A stretch of 64,000 nt of DNA, taken from Urophycis tenuis. Taxonomy: Eukaryota; Chordata; Actinopteri; Gadiformes; Phycidae. The DNA lies in NCBI GenBank assembly GCA_036785325.1, contig JAXIVH010000013.1, positions 8,183,551 through 8,247,550 of the forward strand. Direction: 5' to 3'. Below are positions 44,188 to 57,905 of this stretch, piece by piece; positions within the stretch are counted from its first letter, which is position 1; every line of letters starts with the position of its first letter. Position numbers and translations under genes: made by a program. Under the pieces are notes generated by a model. It was not told where the DNA came from, made no database searches, and was given only the letters and a program-made list of their open reading frames with translations.

Positions 44188-45248
44188 ACAACCAGTGTCA
44201 AAAACCTACAATCGGTAACGTTTGCCCCAGCCACGGTTCTGAGCATTTCTGAGCATGTCTGCTGACACTGCGCAGCCACAATGCCCCTTCTCCCTCCACT
44301 GTTTGACACACGTTTTGTATTTTTAAGGAAGATTCTGTGACTTGTCTTGGCACAGTCTTCATCTTAATATACAAATAGTTGTAACATGCATTGTTGCTGT
44401 TAACAGAGTAACAGTGGCAGATTGTAACCGACTTCAAGAGAACTGGTGCTTTTCAGACCCACCTCTTATCATCTGAAGACATCCTTTTATGGAGGATCTG
44501 TTCACGTCCTTCTAATCAGGCTTTTTAAATATTCAAGTGAAAAGTGTTTACTGTTGCATCCCCTGTTTGTTTAAGTTACACAGAAAAAAAACAATTATTG
44601 TTGTTGTTTAGATGTGAAGAACTCAGTTGGTGACCGGGAGACTGTCAACGCATCTATTACAGATTGTAGGTTTAAACATCATGCAAGTCTTTCATATGAG
44701 GGTTGTCATATGCCAGATTGACTTGATGCCTGTGTTGACAAATAGGCTAATGTATTTTGGTGTTGCGGTCATTTTGGTGTAATAATACTGTGATGGTGAC
44801 AATATATTTAACAATATATTTATGATTGATGGATACTGTTTTGATTGGTCAAAAGTCGGCAAGTTGGCGGCATTAAAAAAAGAATATGCTTCACAAGCCT
44901 AATATGATGGTATTAATATTTAAATTATTACAATGAGGGCGGTATCAAGGAAGGGGATTATATATTGCCTTTAAATGTTGTCATGCTTGTATACCTTTAA
45001 TATACTTTTATATGTATGTTTCTATTATTGATAATTGATACAGTGATTTTAGGTACACTACTCTTTTAGAAAAAAAAATCTGCAGGTCTAGAATGAATTT
45101 ATATGAATGAGCCAGAGTATTTTGCTTTGTGTAACAGCCTGAATATTTATTTTGTTTCTTTGTTGTTGCCATATTGCTTTTCATAAAAAAAAACCTAACG
45201 TTTGTTTGCTATGGTTATTTTCTATGTTGTAGTGCATGGAAAGCGTGC

Positions 45249-45254
45249 AATAAA
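45249..45254 (+). promoter_or_regulatory. polyadenylation signal for rxylt1
   Basis: AATAAA followed by AT- and GT-rich sequence, about 1.06 kb after the rxylt1 stop codon. The interval 44188-45248 would be the 3' untranslated region. No other coding signal is seen there. Confidence 0.5.
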
Positions 45255-45269
45255 AATATTGTTGTTGGC

Positions 45270-45487
45270 CGGCGTGTCCATTTTCATCCTGCAGATGTCG
45301 TTGTAGGTTATCGTGCGTTGAAAGAGCTTCAGGTTCTGTAGTGCACTTTAATAACGGCTTGTTCAAATGGCTTTTCAACGGTCCTGTTAACTATGACATT
45401 GCCATGATATCTCCCAAACGACACATGTAGAACCATGTGCCAGATGATCAAACTTAAAACATTGCCAGACCATAGACTGTAGGGCCT

Positions 45488-45519
<32 letters not shown>

Positions 45520-46200
45520 GTCATTTGGGAATGACTCTGCCAATCCATGTATGTCCACTATGTGCGCTACAGTCTCACCAATCCCCGTTTCCCCCCGCGA
45601 GTCTCCAGCAGCTGTGGTGCAGTTGACCTGCCCCGTGCCTGCCTGGAAACGTCGAGGGAGGGAGAGGGCGCACTGGTGGTGGAAGACCTAGGTACTGGGA
45701 GCGCCAACAGGAACTTCACTCCGTTCGAGTAATGGACGCCAGTTGTTTTTTTTTATTAGGTAGAACCTTGCGTAAAACTAGAACCGCGGAGAGTCTGCGG
45801 TAAAGACTTTCAAACTTAGTAAGTTTTTTTGTTGTTGTAGCCAGCCTTTGCGCCGACTCACAGCCGCCGACCAGATCGCAGCGGCGGAGCCAATAGTTCA
45901 GTGAATTCATTGGTCGGATCAGAATTCCGCAGCGGCGGAATTGAGTTCGTCTTCAGCCTCGAGTCCCTGGGAAGAAGAACAATGAATCTCTGATTTTTAC
46001 TGAGCCGAGGGCAAAGTTTGCTCCCGTGCTTATTGTCAATTCATTTCTCTCTCTATTTTTTTTTTTTTAGTTTAACGAGGCATCCCGTGTGTGTGTGTGT
46101 GTGTGTGTGTCGGATGCTACAGGCGTGAGACTGGACACAATTCAGTTTGTTGACAAATAGTTTAGAATAACTTTACTGCTCTGAGCAGAAAATCCTGAAA
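45270..46200 (+). other. srgap1 upstream region with GT repeats and minimal upstream ORFs
   Basis: This region holds a GT microsatellite at 45490-45519, a GC-richer stretch around 45850-45970 that is a plausible promoter, and a second GT run at 46087-46110 close to the start codon. Two very short upstream ORFs precede the srgap1 ATG: 45982-45993 (ATG AAT CTC TGA) and 46114-46128 (ATG CTA CAG GCG TGA). Whether they are in the mature 5' untranslated region is unknown. Confidence 0.4.
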
Positions 46201-46264
46201 ATGTCAACGCCGAGGTACAAAAAGGACAAAGAAATCATTGCGGACTATGAAAGTCAAGTAAAAG
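46201..46264 (+). CDS. srgap1: srgap1, first coding exon (SLIT-ROBO Rho GTPase-activating protein 1)
   Basis: The ATG (46201, context GAAAATGTC) opens MSTPRYKKDKEIIADYESQ continuing VK. The donor AAAG/GTAAGG leaves phase 1 at 46264. This matches the conserved start of the srGAP family F-BAR domain; the MSTP start fits SRGAP1 rather than SRGAP2 (MTSPAK) or SRGAP3 (MSSQTK). srGAPs bind Robo receptors and down-regulate Rho-family GTPases in cell migration. Only this 21-residue exon is in the window; the rest must lie beyond 64000. The neighbour rxylt1 is the same as in human 12q14, which supports the call. Confidence 0.87.
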
Positions 46265-46621
46265 GTAAGGACATACATTGGATGCACAGAGAAATGCTTG
46301 TAACTGTGTGCGCTGCAGTCAGGGTATTGAAACCTGTCGCCAGGCTCGACTAGTCCACTCATCGCTATGATTTGCATGTTATTCTAAATGTGTTATATTT
46401 CATCTAAACCCACACCACAGTGAGGTAATCACTGCACTCAAGTATTATGCTTGCGCGTATTCCAGTATGGTTACAGCGAATTGGGTAATCTGCAGAAATC
46501 ATTATATTCTTCTACAATTATGGGGGGGCTAAACGTCAAGCAATATACGGTAGTTTCACCTCTCACTTGTTGTAATGAAAAGTCTCGAGCCCAGATCAAA
46601 GACTGTGTAACATAGATCCAG

Positions 46622-46625
<4 letters not shown>

Positions 46626-46702
<77 letters not shown>
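46626..46702. repeat. (GT)n microsatellite
   Basis: Pure GT array of about 38 units, 360 bp into srgap1 intron 1. Confidence 0.95.
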
Positions 46703-46711
<9 letters not shown>

Positions 46712-49700
46712 CGTGTGTGCGAGACACGAAGAGACGTTCTTTTTCCCGTCTTTCCATCCTGCTCGCTGTGATGCGTTCATGTAAACGTGGGACGTTCCCC
46801 AATTCCGAAGAACAACCTTCCATTTGAACAATTCTCCAACTACAAACATATCTACTCTGCGACAGCGCAAGGACCTGGTGATGAAGAACAATGTACTAAC
46901 TGATGTTGCAAGTATGTTAAAATGGGTCGCTGAATTAATTGTCAGTGTTACTGTTTGCTCTATTTCTACTTTTTATTTAGCCAAGTTCTCACAACTGGAC
47001 ATCACTACTTGCTCCTCACCCTCATCACATTCTGGCCTTTTGAATTAAGTGTTGATTAGAAACCTCATCCTTGTGCTTGACTTGGTATTTGGATGCAATT
47101 TCAGCTTTGAGGTTAGTTGCAAAAGTATCTGGACAAGCAGAAATGTCCTTGGGTAGCACAAAAAGTAAAACCATGTTAAGGCTAGATATTCAGTTGCAGG
47201 TTGTTTTTAAGTTACAAGCTAGTTAAAATGTTACACATTGCAACTTTAAGTTTAAGTATGACTAGTTTAGATGTATGTCAGTTTGGATTGGTAAAGATAC
47301 TTGAATCAGGTATTGCACAACATTCTCTATTCAAGTTGGCTAGCTAGCAGCTGAATACATTTCTGCAGTATTCGGGATTATCACTATTGAGGCAGTATTA
47401 CACTCAAGGCTTAGCAGTTGCATTGGAATATTAACATGGCTGCAGCCTTGTGTCCTTCAACCATAGCACACTCCTCTATGATTTTGGTCTATTTCAATTG
47501 TAGGCGCAGAAGTACACTAAACTAAGATGCAAGCTCTTTGTTTGTCCTCCATTTCCTTTTAAGCCCCATGGAAACAGCACAGCCATAGTTTATCCCCAGA
47601 CTGGTTGGACAGTAGTAGCTTGCTACCCTTCTGTAACCATAGGGATTTGGCCTTCATCCACATAGTTGAATTATCCAGTGCAATAGCACAGTAAAATATC
47701 ACCTGTTCTGTGTCCTCATTGTCCAGCCTTTAATACAAATAAAGGGCCAGACGACAGTAAAGGGGGTTTTGTTCGCAAAATGTTGAGTTAATGTCTGTCT
47801 GGTATCCCTCCTTCTCCAATGACTAAGGACTTTCATCCTTTACGAGACATGTTGCCCCCGCTGTGGGGTGCTGAGCAAGAGACGGTTCTGTCATGTCATG
47901 CTTTACTGAGAAGCCTAATGGCCATGTGCAGTTGAGTTTCGCTGTTACACGTATGAGAACAGATTTAGTTATTTTTGGCAAAATAAAAGCGTTACTCTGC
48001 CTTGTTTTTGAAAAAAATATTTCCATGCCCATTTTTTTTTTATTACCTTTTTATAACCGCATATATCGTATGAGAAGTTAAAGAGACAGCATTGAAATGC
48101 TCTTTGTATCGTCATGAAGCACGGCACCTTTTTGCTTGAAATGTTGTCACTGCAGTTTCATTGTTTATGGGTTAGTCGCATTATATTATCAGCCACAGAC
48201 TTGTGTGTGGATGTGGTGAAGGACACTAGAAAGGCTTATTTGGTGTAGTGCACGTCCTCAGACTTGAATGTTGATCTGCATTGGCAGTTTGACCTTTTTT
48301 TTTGTTTTGGTCCAACATCCTGCAGCCAGGTTTGGTTCAGTAGAGGCTTTTGCTGCGCGTCCTCACGATGATGTGAAACCTGTGTGCCACGCTTGACACT
48401 TCGTCCTCATAAACTATCATCCCACTTCCATTCCTAGTGTCTCGTGACTTTGATGGCTGCATTTCCCATTGGTACAGACCAGAGGAGCATGAATAATTAC
48501 CTATTATTGCGCTTAAACAGTGTTCTGACAACTCACAACTCCCGACAACTGGAGCGTGCTGAGTGGGATGATAATTGGAAGCAGGAAACACAAGGTACTG
48601 AAATATTTCTTTTGTGTCTGGTTCTCTGGCTGTTGCCGTCTGACAGGAACTTTGGGATGGCTCACACAAGCCTAATCTGACATTCAGCTCCCAAACTCGA
48701 ATCCATTTCTTAAGCATCTTCGTGCTGCTTTTCCTCTTTTTGCTTTGCCACAGATGGCATTTAGGATGGATTTAATGCTCTACATCCAAGGTCGGAATAA
48801 TATTCTCTCCTTACAAATGCAACATGGGACACACATTTTTTGTTAACTTCTTCTTTACTTTCCGCCTGTGTTCCATGGTTGGAGGTATCGACGAAACCTG
48901 GAGTAACGCACTTTGTTTGTTTCAGTTCCCCCTCTCCGTCTGAATCTCTCGTTTTCCCGTCGCCATATAAAATAGGACAGAGAAATGTGGCGGACGCATT
49001 GGTATTCAGTCGGCGGTCCGTTTCCCCTGCAGGGCCGAAGGAGAGCGCGGCTCAGCAACACTCTCTCGTTTTCCCTCTCCTGGGCAAACTGTTGGTTTGA
49101 TGCCTGACTGGCTTGCTGCTCGTGGGCCTCGGAGGTCGTGACTCAGATGGCGGGGGGGCCCCCCTCCAGCCCCTGACAGGGGTCCTCTCCCGGAGCACCG
49201 TAAAGGCTGCCCTCTTTGACCCGGCCCCCCCCCCCCCCTCACCCCTTTTGAAATGAGACCCCCGGCATCATGACTAGAGCGCACCCCCCACCGATCGTGA
49301 GGCAAAATTTGTAAGCAGTCAGGATGAGAAGAGTGGAAACGGACCCGACGCAGCGGTCGTTAGCGCCCGCTCTTGATTGGACGACGCGGCGTGGTAAACG
49401 GTCATGGCTTTGTTTTTACTTCAGCCACAATTGGAAACGGTCCGCCTCGCAGAATGTATCACTGGAGATGTATATACCTCATGACAAACAATCCATAACA
49501 GATCATTTTACCATATATCTGCTTTATTGCTGGTTAGGAAGCGGTGGTAAAAAAAAACAAAGCAGATTTATGTTGTAGCTAAAGCTCTCTACTTTATTAA
49601 TGTTGGCTGTACCTGATGATATCACTGACCGGACCGCTTTGGAGGGCAAAACCGTTGCAAAGACTCCAAGGAACATTGCTGAATGGTCTTCTTGGGTGGA

Positions 49701-50612
49701 GGCGCCTGGCGCACTATCCTGTTGCCTCCCGCGTTATGTTGTGTCGTGGCTCCGCGCCGCGCTGTGGCCGACACGTTTCATGCCGGTGTTGCATCACCGT
49801 GGCGAACCCCTTGGTGGAACGCACAGAGGCCTGTTTCACCGCAGTGAAAACGCCCCGATGCCACGCGCGGCCCGTAGACAGCCGTACCCTTTCCCAGACA
49901 CCGTTACGATACGTCACCCCGAAAGTCCAGTGGCACCGTGTCACTCGTGACAATGGACTAAACCCAACGCCAATGAGATGCTCCATGATGGGAGTCTGTG
50001 GGACGCGCTGGTGTTTGAAATGATGTTCTAGTATGCAACAGGATCGAATCGGTTTAAGGAGGCACTTTTATGACTTATGACGACAGTATGATGAAGTTTT
50101 CCTCCTGAAATGAAACAAATAGAAAATGACATTCCTTTCTATTCATATGTGTAATGTATCTTCACGGTGATCCCTGCCGTCTCTATTAAAGCAAGCTCGC
50201 CCGCCCCGTCATTCGTCAGCTGTTGGAGGCCTCTGAAGCGCCACCTTTGCCTCTCCTGTCAGTAAATATTGACTTTGTAATTTGGGACAAGCTGAGGGGG
50301 GGGGGGGGGGGCTCTGAAGCCATCTGTCACTGTTACCACCTGACCCGATGTCGTGAAGCCCTCACATTTTTGGCCTTCTTTGGCCCTTGACATGACATAT
50401 TGGGTCACCCATAATGAAGCGAGAGATGGTTTGTATTTATATTATCCGTAATTGTCATTTGTCCTGTTATTCTATATAGCCAAGGCTTCTTCATGCCTGT
50501 TGTTTTGGCATCTTCTCTGAGTGTGTTTTAAGGGAGACTAGATCTTTGGAGATGTCATGGATACCAGACCCCTCCTGGACCACGTATTTAAGGATTTTCA
50601 CCTCCGTACATA

Positions 50613-51000
50613 GTAGAGCCCGGCCGATACTGGAGCCGATGAAAAATAATTACAGATATCGATATATCTGCCGTCATCCGATATACATGTTGTGGCATCC
50701 TTGGGCTGGAGCAGCTCTGTGGGATTTGCTGCTCAGCCCTCGATGCTCTGGGCCGCAGCAACGCCGCATTGAAGCCATGAGCTGATGGAACCAATTAACT
50801 TGATGCAGAACTGTTGGTGTGGGGACTGTTTACGTGGATGTGCTCGGTTAAAGAATTCAGAGGTTCAGCCACCGCAGCCGAGGATTTATGAAGAGCTAAT
50901 TCCATTTATAAATCAACGGCATTGCTTAAGTTTTCATCTGCGGATATCTGGAGACATTATACGCCGATACTGATGTATCCGAAATGTATGTCGGGCTCAA
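50613..51000. mobile_element. probable non-autonomous DNA transposon with terminal inverted repeats
   Basis: The left end reads TAGAGCCCGGCCGATAC. The right end, reverse-complemented, reads TTGAGCCCGACATACATTTC with CGGATACATCAGTATCGG following. Internal CCGATA and GATATC words recur at both ends. The GAGCCCGRCCGATA start is a common dispersed motif in teleosts. About 390 bp with no coding capacity. It lies in srgap1 intron 1. Confidence 0.5.
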
Positions 51001-52638
51001 ACGCACACCTTTTCGACCTTTTCTCCCCAGCTTTGCGTGTGTGTGTGCATGTCTGTTGTATGTTGGGTTGGGGCTTAAGCTTGGGGCAGATTGGTGTGTT
51101 AACTTCATGTAAACACAAACACACACACACACACAAACACACACCCGCAGAGAAGCTCAATACTTTCGTGTGCATGCATGTCAGCTTATTTGTGCATGGG
51201 TGGGAGGGCGGTTATTGACAACGCCATCTGTGGCCAACGCCTCTCTCTCTCTTTTAATAAACTAGGTGAAACGAATGGCCTCGAGCCGGCCTACTGGGCT
51301 TTTCTAGTCCCCCGGACAAAAGCTTTAGTCTAGGTCAGACATCACTAAAGACCTCCAAGTCACCCTCCCCCAGCCCTCTTTTCCTGGACCCCTAAATCTC
51401 TCTCCCCCACACTCCCACCCACCAGACCTCAAACCCAACCTTACATCACTCCTGCTCCTCCTGTTGTTAAAGTTTAAAGTTCCTTAAGGGTTGAAAGAAG
51501 CACAGCCATCCTGATCATGATATTTCAGCAGTAGTTGGTCGCAGATTTTGTTCTGATTGGAATGTTGTGTTGTAGTGCGATTCTGTATTTGTGATATACT
51601 TCGGTAATGTTTGAATTCGCACTTCAAAAAGTGTATGCACGCTCGACTGTTAGTATGGTTGTATCGCATGCATGCACGCATGCTCCAAGTGCAGTCTATA
51701 TGATGTGGCAGAATCCTTTTTTTTTGCAGTCGCCATAACATAATACACTTTGGTATGCGTGACACGTGATTAAGAAACGCACCCTGGAATGCAAACGGTT
51801 GTGGTCACGGTTCACGCTACAATTATGTTATTAGCACCAAATGACCTGCAGGTGACATTTTTTTGAATGGGATCCTAATGCACCAACACCCTTTTGAACA
51901 CATTTGTGTTGATAATGGCTACTGCCACGACACTGTCAACGTAAACCCATTGAAAAAAACATTGATGGGCAAAAGTCATGCAATGGGGACCTTTGTCAAA
52001 TGTTGTGATGGGCTTCTGCACACCTTCAGCTGAGGGGGCTGTGTGAGTGGCCGTGCAAAGACAACAAACGGCCACATGCTTGCTTGTTTGGCTAGTGGCA
52101 GTGCTACTTCCTGCCACCCAGCATGGCCGGATTAGGTGTAAATCCCTTAAGGGAGGCGATTTGGGGGACGGAATAGTAAAAGGCTGGTTTGAGGTCATCG
52201 CGGGAATAAGCAATGGCTGGGGGGGGGGGGGGGGGGGGGTGCGCTGTTCGTCAGCCTGCGCTGCCCAAACTTGTCTAATCTTTGCGAGCACGTTCAGCCG
52301 ATTCATCTGGCGGACGTAAGCTGTTTATGTGTTTTAATGGTGAGCAAAGCTTTTTAAGTTGAGTGTAAACATCCTTTTAAGTCGGGTCTCTCGCCTGCTT
52401 CTCCCAAACCCCCCGCCCCCCCCCCCATTCCGCCCAAACAATGTGACATCTGCCACTTGGGCTTCCTCTTCTCTGGAGCTCCGCTGACCACCGGCGCAAT
52501 CTGTCCCCCCCCCCCCCCCCACAAGCTGCTTCTCACCCAGGTTCTCCCCCGATCACATCCCGCGTAAACCCCAGGTAACGAAAGCTGCGACACAAATGCT
52601 AATCCCCCTCACTCTGCCCATTTACATACAAAAGCCAG

Positions 52639-52661
52639 GGGGGGGGGGGGGGGGGGGGGGG
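52639..52661. repeat. poly(G) run, 23 bases
   Basis: Uninterrupted G run; another of about 21 lies at 52219-52239. Confidence 0.9.
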
Positions 52662-53666
52662 TCTACCGTAGCATCGGCCACTCCACCCCATTTAAGCTGC
52701 GGAGCTGCATGACGCACGCGAGCCAATGGCACGCCGCCCCTGTCCCTCAGAGACTCTTTAAGCGTCCCTGTCAAGGTTTGTTAAAGAGATTCGTTACTAA
52801 GGCATGTAAGCTATGGAGTCATGAGGTCCATCAGATCAATAATTGATGTGCTCGGAGAGGAGGCTTCTAAGTGGATGTCACCGCGGCGAGTGGCCCGGCT
52901 CGGTCACTCTTGGACAAACATGCCAGGACGCAGAGGGGTGGGGGGGGTTTCGCTTCTTTTTTTTTCAGCCTTGCACCGAACGTCTTGATTGCGCCTCCCT
53001 ATTTCCATGTCGACGCATCGCCGTGAGTCGCTCTCGGGGTTTCGTCTCCCACAGGCCTTCTTGCGAATTTCTCGATGATTTATAAAGGCATACGTGGCCA
53101 CTGGAAGCAATTCCTTCGATGTAGAGTTCAATGACTTCCCAATTTTCACGGTACTTGTCATTGGCGTTTTGAGAGTGGATGTTCTCTCCCTGTAAAGAAT
53201 TGCATGTGCGTTGGTACTTGTGCAGCCTGCATGGGGTCGAGGATCCTCGCACCGAGAACAACACCCTACATGACCACCCACAGGACGGGGACCTGCTGTC
53301 TCCCGCCGCTCGAAAAAACCACATGCCACGATGAAGAGGGGTCTAATTTACCGACGCCGCGGCTCCTCCCCCTGTCCTCCCGCCACGCCTCCTCTCTCTT
53401 CTACCTTGACCAAGCAAGCATGGGGCGGTCTCAAGCAGGTTGAATTCGTAAATCGATAAGCCAACGCCACGGTGATCATCGCCGGACGCCCACTTCCAGC
53501 GACAGACCTCAGGCAAAATCTGGGGTTGGGAGACGGTCAATAAAATGTCAGCGAACGGCCGCGTCTCCTTTTTTTTTTTTTGTCCGTAAGCCTGATTGAT
53601 TATAGCTCAAAGCCAATAAGCCATGCCCGCGCTGCGTGCACGCACACGCGCACGCACATGCACACA

Positions 53667-53668
<2 letters not shown>

Positions 53669-53754
<86 letters not shown>
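53669..53754. repeat. (CA)n microsatellite
   Basis: About 43 CA units in srgap1 intron 1. Confidence 0.95.
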
Positions 53755-53756
<2 letters not shown>

Positions 53757-55345
53757 CACACGCACACAGACATAAAAACTACAATGCCGTCTCACTGCTG
53801 CAGACTTCCCATTATTCCTCCAATTGTATGTGGTCCATCTCTCCCCACCACTGAATCCATTGTTCCCCCCGTGTCTGTTTATAGTGGTGCAGGGACACGT
53901 TTCCCATGCTCCGTGCTTATTGGTCTCCTGGAAAAAGGAGAAAAAGACACTCATTGTGGTCTGCAGGAAGAGAGGAAGTCTGAATGTGCTTGGCCAGCAT
54001 GGCTACTGTCAGAGCGGCCCAGGGCAGATCCGGGGCGCCCGGGCCTCAGCCCTCCCCTTTTGGGCCTGAAACCCGAGACACGGACGCGGTACCACTGGGA
54101 GATATCTGGTTTGCTTCTGGGCTGGTTGGAAATAAGGCGAGCCGGCGTTTATAGATGCAGATATTTGTTCTTCTTTTTTTTTTCTTCTTCTTTTTTTTGG
54201 GGTCTTATTCGTGCAGTGCCTGCCTGCTATGTCCAACTTTAGGTTCACACAGCTTTTTAAGCTTTTGTCCAAGTTCTGCTCCCTTCGGAGGCACAATTAC
54301 TGGCTTGATTTTGGCTTTGTTTGTGGCTTTTGTTTTACTTGGTGTACACATTAAAGTTCAAGAAAATAATAATCCCTAAGACAACTTATTTTGGATGAAA
54401 AGGGATGTTTGGGTTTACAGAGTAGCAGACTGTGATTCATCCTGGTCCAAATATTGACAGACATGCACAACCTTTTTAAAGCCTAGCATACAATGCTAAT
54501 ATAGATTCAGATGTTTATGGGTTAAACATTCTGGCTACCCCCTCCAGATCTGATAGTGGAGAGTGCAGACCGCAAAAGCTGGACAGCCTAGAAAGCCCTA
54601 CCCCTCAAGGAAAAAAAAAGTGTCCACCAAGTGATGTTTTTTTTTTTTTTTAATGTTGATGGAGGGCGGGACTATCTCAATAGAGCAGGGCTGGTTTCCC
54701 TTTTAAGCACATATAAACTTGATAACAAAATTGATTCAAGTCTTTGGTAGCCAGATTTGAAGGCGATTGCCTGTTGACAGTCTAATTTCCTACCGCAAAA
54801 TGTACCATGTTTCTTTCTGAGAAGTAATTATTCTATTCTCACTCATCTACTGTCCCACTCTATCCAGCTAATTGGCTCTTGCGATGAGTTTTTTTTTTTT
54901 TTTTTTTTTTCATCTGAGTCCACTTTGTCAATATCAGGTTTTGTGTACACAGTTCCTCTTTGCAGCCCATATTCAAGCCCTTGTAGAGCATTCATTTAAT
55001 CTTGGCACAGTAACACTGCAGGCAGGTGAAGCGCTGTTATGAATAGTTTTTTTTTTTTTGTCATGGACAGTACTTGGGAGACTGTATGTGGGTGAGTGTG
55101 AAATGGAGCACACTTACAGCAGTTCTCTAAAGCCTCCTGACAGGCCTTTATTTTTTTTATTTTTTTGCTGGAATGAGCTGAAATGAAATGTTGGGTTTTG
55201 CAGTGGAGACTACTAGTCTGGAAATAGAAATGTGGGTGACACTGTGCTGGTGTGCTCCACCAAAAAGTAGAACAAAGTACATCCAGCAGCTCAAATTGAT
55301 TTCACCACCAAAATAAAAGCGCAATCCCTTTCCTATTGTAACATT

Positions 55346-55380
55346 CTCAATTGGTTGCTAATCATTAACAACCAATTGAG
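55346..55380. repeat. 12-bp perfect inverted repeat
   Basis: CTCAATTGGTTG, an 11-base loop, then CAACCAATTGAG, in srgap1 intron 1. Confidence 0.9.
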
Positions 55381-56033
55381 TATATCACAACTGCAATAAC
55401 GCTTTCCGACACATTGTTTTAATGTAAAACCAACACAGATATGTGACATAATGCAATACTCCACCCCCCCCCCCCCTCCCCATGCAGACAAAACAACCAC
55501 TCAATGACACAAAACTGGTCTGTAAAACCATGAGCATAAACTATCACCCATCTTGAATCTCTCACATGGTACTTTTTAAGGAAAGGCTGTGGAGGAAGCC
55601 ACCAAAGCCGGTCCCCTCTCTGCAGCCAAGGTTCTGTGATTCTGTCTGGGGGGGGGGGGGGGGGGGTCACGGCCTGTCACCGGGTCAGATGGGAGGCGAC
55701 CGGGCCCGGGTCATGTAGAAACCCAGCCCCTTCGCTCAAGTCTCTCTCTGTCCCCGTGCCCGTCTTGTCTGTCAGGAAAAAAAATGGTTGGAAAGACCGA
55801 TTGCCATAAGAACTCTGAGGGCTTTGTAAGGTGATACGTCCCTCCCCTTCTCTCCTCTGTCCCCCCCCCCCCTCTTCTGCCTGCTCCAGGCAGGTTCCCC
55901 CCTCAGCCTGTCACATTTGTCCAGCCCGCTGGTCTTAAATTTCACAGTGTAATCTGAAAATATTGTGCGGCTCATCGGAGATATTGGAGACCCTGGACAA
56001 AGTGTGTCTTCCTTTTCACCTTCCCAGTCTTGT

Positions 56034-56034
<1 letters not shown>

Positions 56035-56064
<30 letters not shown>
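56035..56064. repeat. poly(G) run, 30 bases
   Basis: Uninterrupted G run in srgap1 intron 1. Confidence 0.9.
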
Positions 56065-56364
56065 CGTGCGGGAATCCAGGAGAAATTACAGTTTGGAGTT
56101 GGTTCTTTGGTCGTGGCTTCCCAGCTGCAAGCTGCAGAATGGTATTTCTGTGTGGATGAGTCACACAGAGGAGGAACTCCGAGAGTTAGCTCCGGGATAG
56201 TGGGAACTTGCCAGCGGAACACTCCCCCGAGAGCCAGTCGGAGACGAAGATAACAGGACACGGCTCTCTGTCACTTCCTCCGTGTTGACTTCTGCTGTTA
56301 TTAACGGGGAAGGAGGCATGCATGAGGCCTTTTCAACCCCGTTTCTTGGAACTGGCCTGCTGCT

Positions 56365-56541
<177 letters not shown>

Positions 56542-57180
56542 AAGAGTGAGATGTGCAAGTTAGCCTTTTTATTGGGTTCTCTGGTGCCCTGTAGGGAAGG
56601 GTGTCTTTGTGAGCTTCCTCACCCTCTGTGACTTTCACAAGATATGCTGTTTTTGGAGGAAGAAAAAAAAACCCAACAGGGATCCGTGCTACAGTGTAGG
56701 GTTTAGCCCCAAGCTAGCCAAGAAACTAAGAGCGCGAACGAGCTGTGATGTTCCATCTATGGAATCTAGCTATGTTGACCTTTCGCGGTAGAAGAAAACT
56801 ATTTCTGACAATATGAAAACCCCTAACGGGGGCCAAAGATGATGATGATTGACACAGAGTCAAGAGTAATTGAAATGATAAACCATAAACACACCAGGGC
56901 CTCAAACCTCTCTGCCCAGGATACCATCGCAGGGCTGATCTTCGGGAAGTTCACGCCATCACCTCTAAGCAGGTTCAGGTGTGAGGAGTGTGGTGTAAAT
57001 ATTTACCCTTTGCCTCGGGGAGGGCGGGGAACACCCATCCACCCAGCCCCAGCCTCCTGATTCAGGAAGGTTCCTCTGTGGAGGAACAGCGAGGAGCAGG
57101 CATTATTGTGTCAGATATGGCAGTTGGGAGAATTCCTGAGCATAATTGTAGTCTTAGTGTTTATGTTGTCTGCCTTTTAG

Positions 57181-57210
57181 ATGTGGGTGTCACGTTACAG
57201 ACACCCACAT
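57181..57210. repeat. 11-bp perfect inverted repeat
   Basis: ATGTGGGTGTC, an 8-base loop, then GACACCCACAT, in srgap1 intron 1. Confidence 0.9.
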
Positions 57211-57825
57211 TGCAGAAATAAGAAAGCTTATATCATTTTTAGCGGGGGGTTGGGGGGGGGGGGTTGCATAACTGCATTTGATATGTGCATTTTAATTAAG
57301 GGAATATGATAAGCACCTCATGGTTGGTGATCTCCTTGTTTGCATTTTTTTTTTTCTCTCAGATTCAAGAGTTTAAAAAAAAATATATATATATTTGAGT
57401 TATTCCCAACTCTCAAATATTAATTAAAGATGCATGAATTCACGCTTGGAAGGAAAGAGTGAGCCATATCTGCGTAATTGTGTCTGCTTTTGGTGTGAGA
57501 TGGCGTGTGCCTCGGAGGTAGCCAGCAGATTTGAATGTTTACCCGTCTTCAAAGAGCGGAGCTGTCCGGGGACTTCACCAGGGGGAATACCGTGGGGTTG
57601 TTCCAGCCAGGTACCGGGAGCCCACGCCGCGCTGCCTCGGAACGCCCTGGCGGACGCTGTAGCCGTGCCATGGTGAAAACCACACGAGGATTCACCGAGG
57701 AGATGCAATCTTGAATGCGATTTAAAAAAAAGGGCTATGAATCAAAAACGTTGTTTTGTGCTCTCACATCCTGAAACCAATAAACTTCTTGGACCCCCCC
57801 CCCTCCACACACACACACAGACGCA

Positions 57826-57826
57826 C

Positions 57827-57903
<77 letters not shown>
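57826..57903. repeat. (CA)n / (CGCA)n microsatellite
   Basis: CGCACGCA units lead into about 29 CA units. Confidence 0.9.

Positions 57904-57905
<2 letters not shown>

Noticed and set aside
49600..50023. Two overlapping open frames of 116 and 135 residues
   Set aside because: They overlap in different frames and neither resembles a known protein; both sit in a moderately GC-rich intron stretch.
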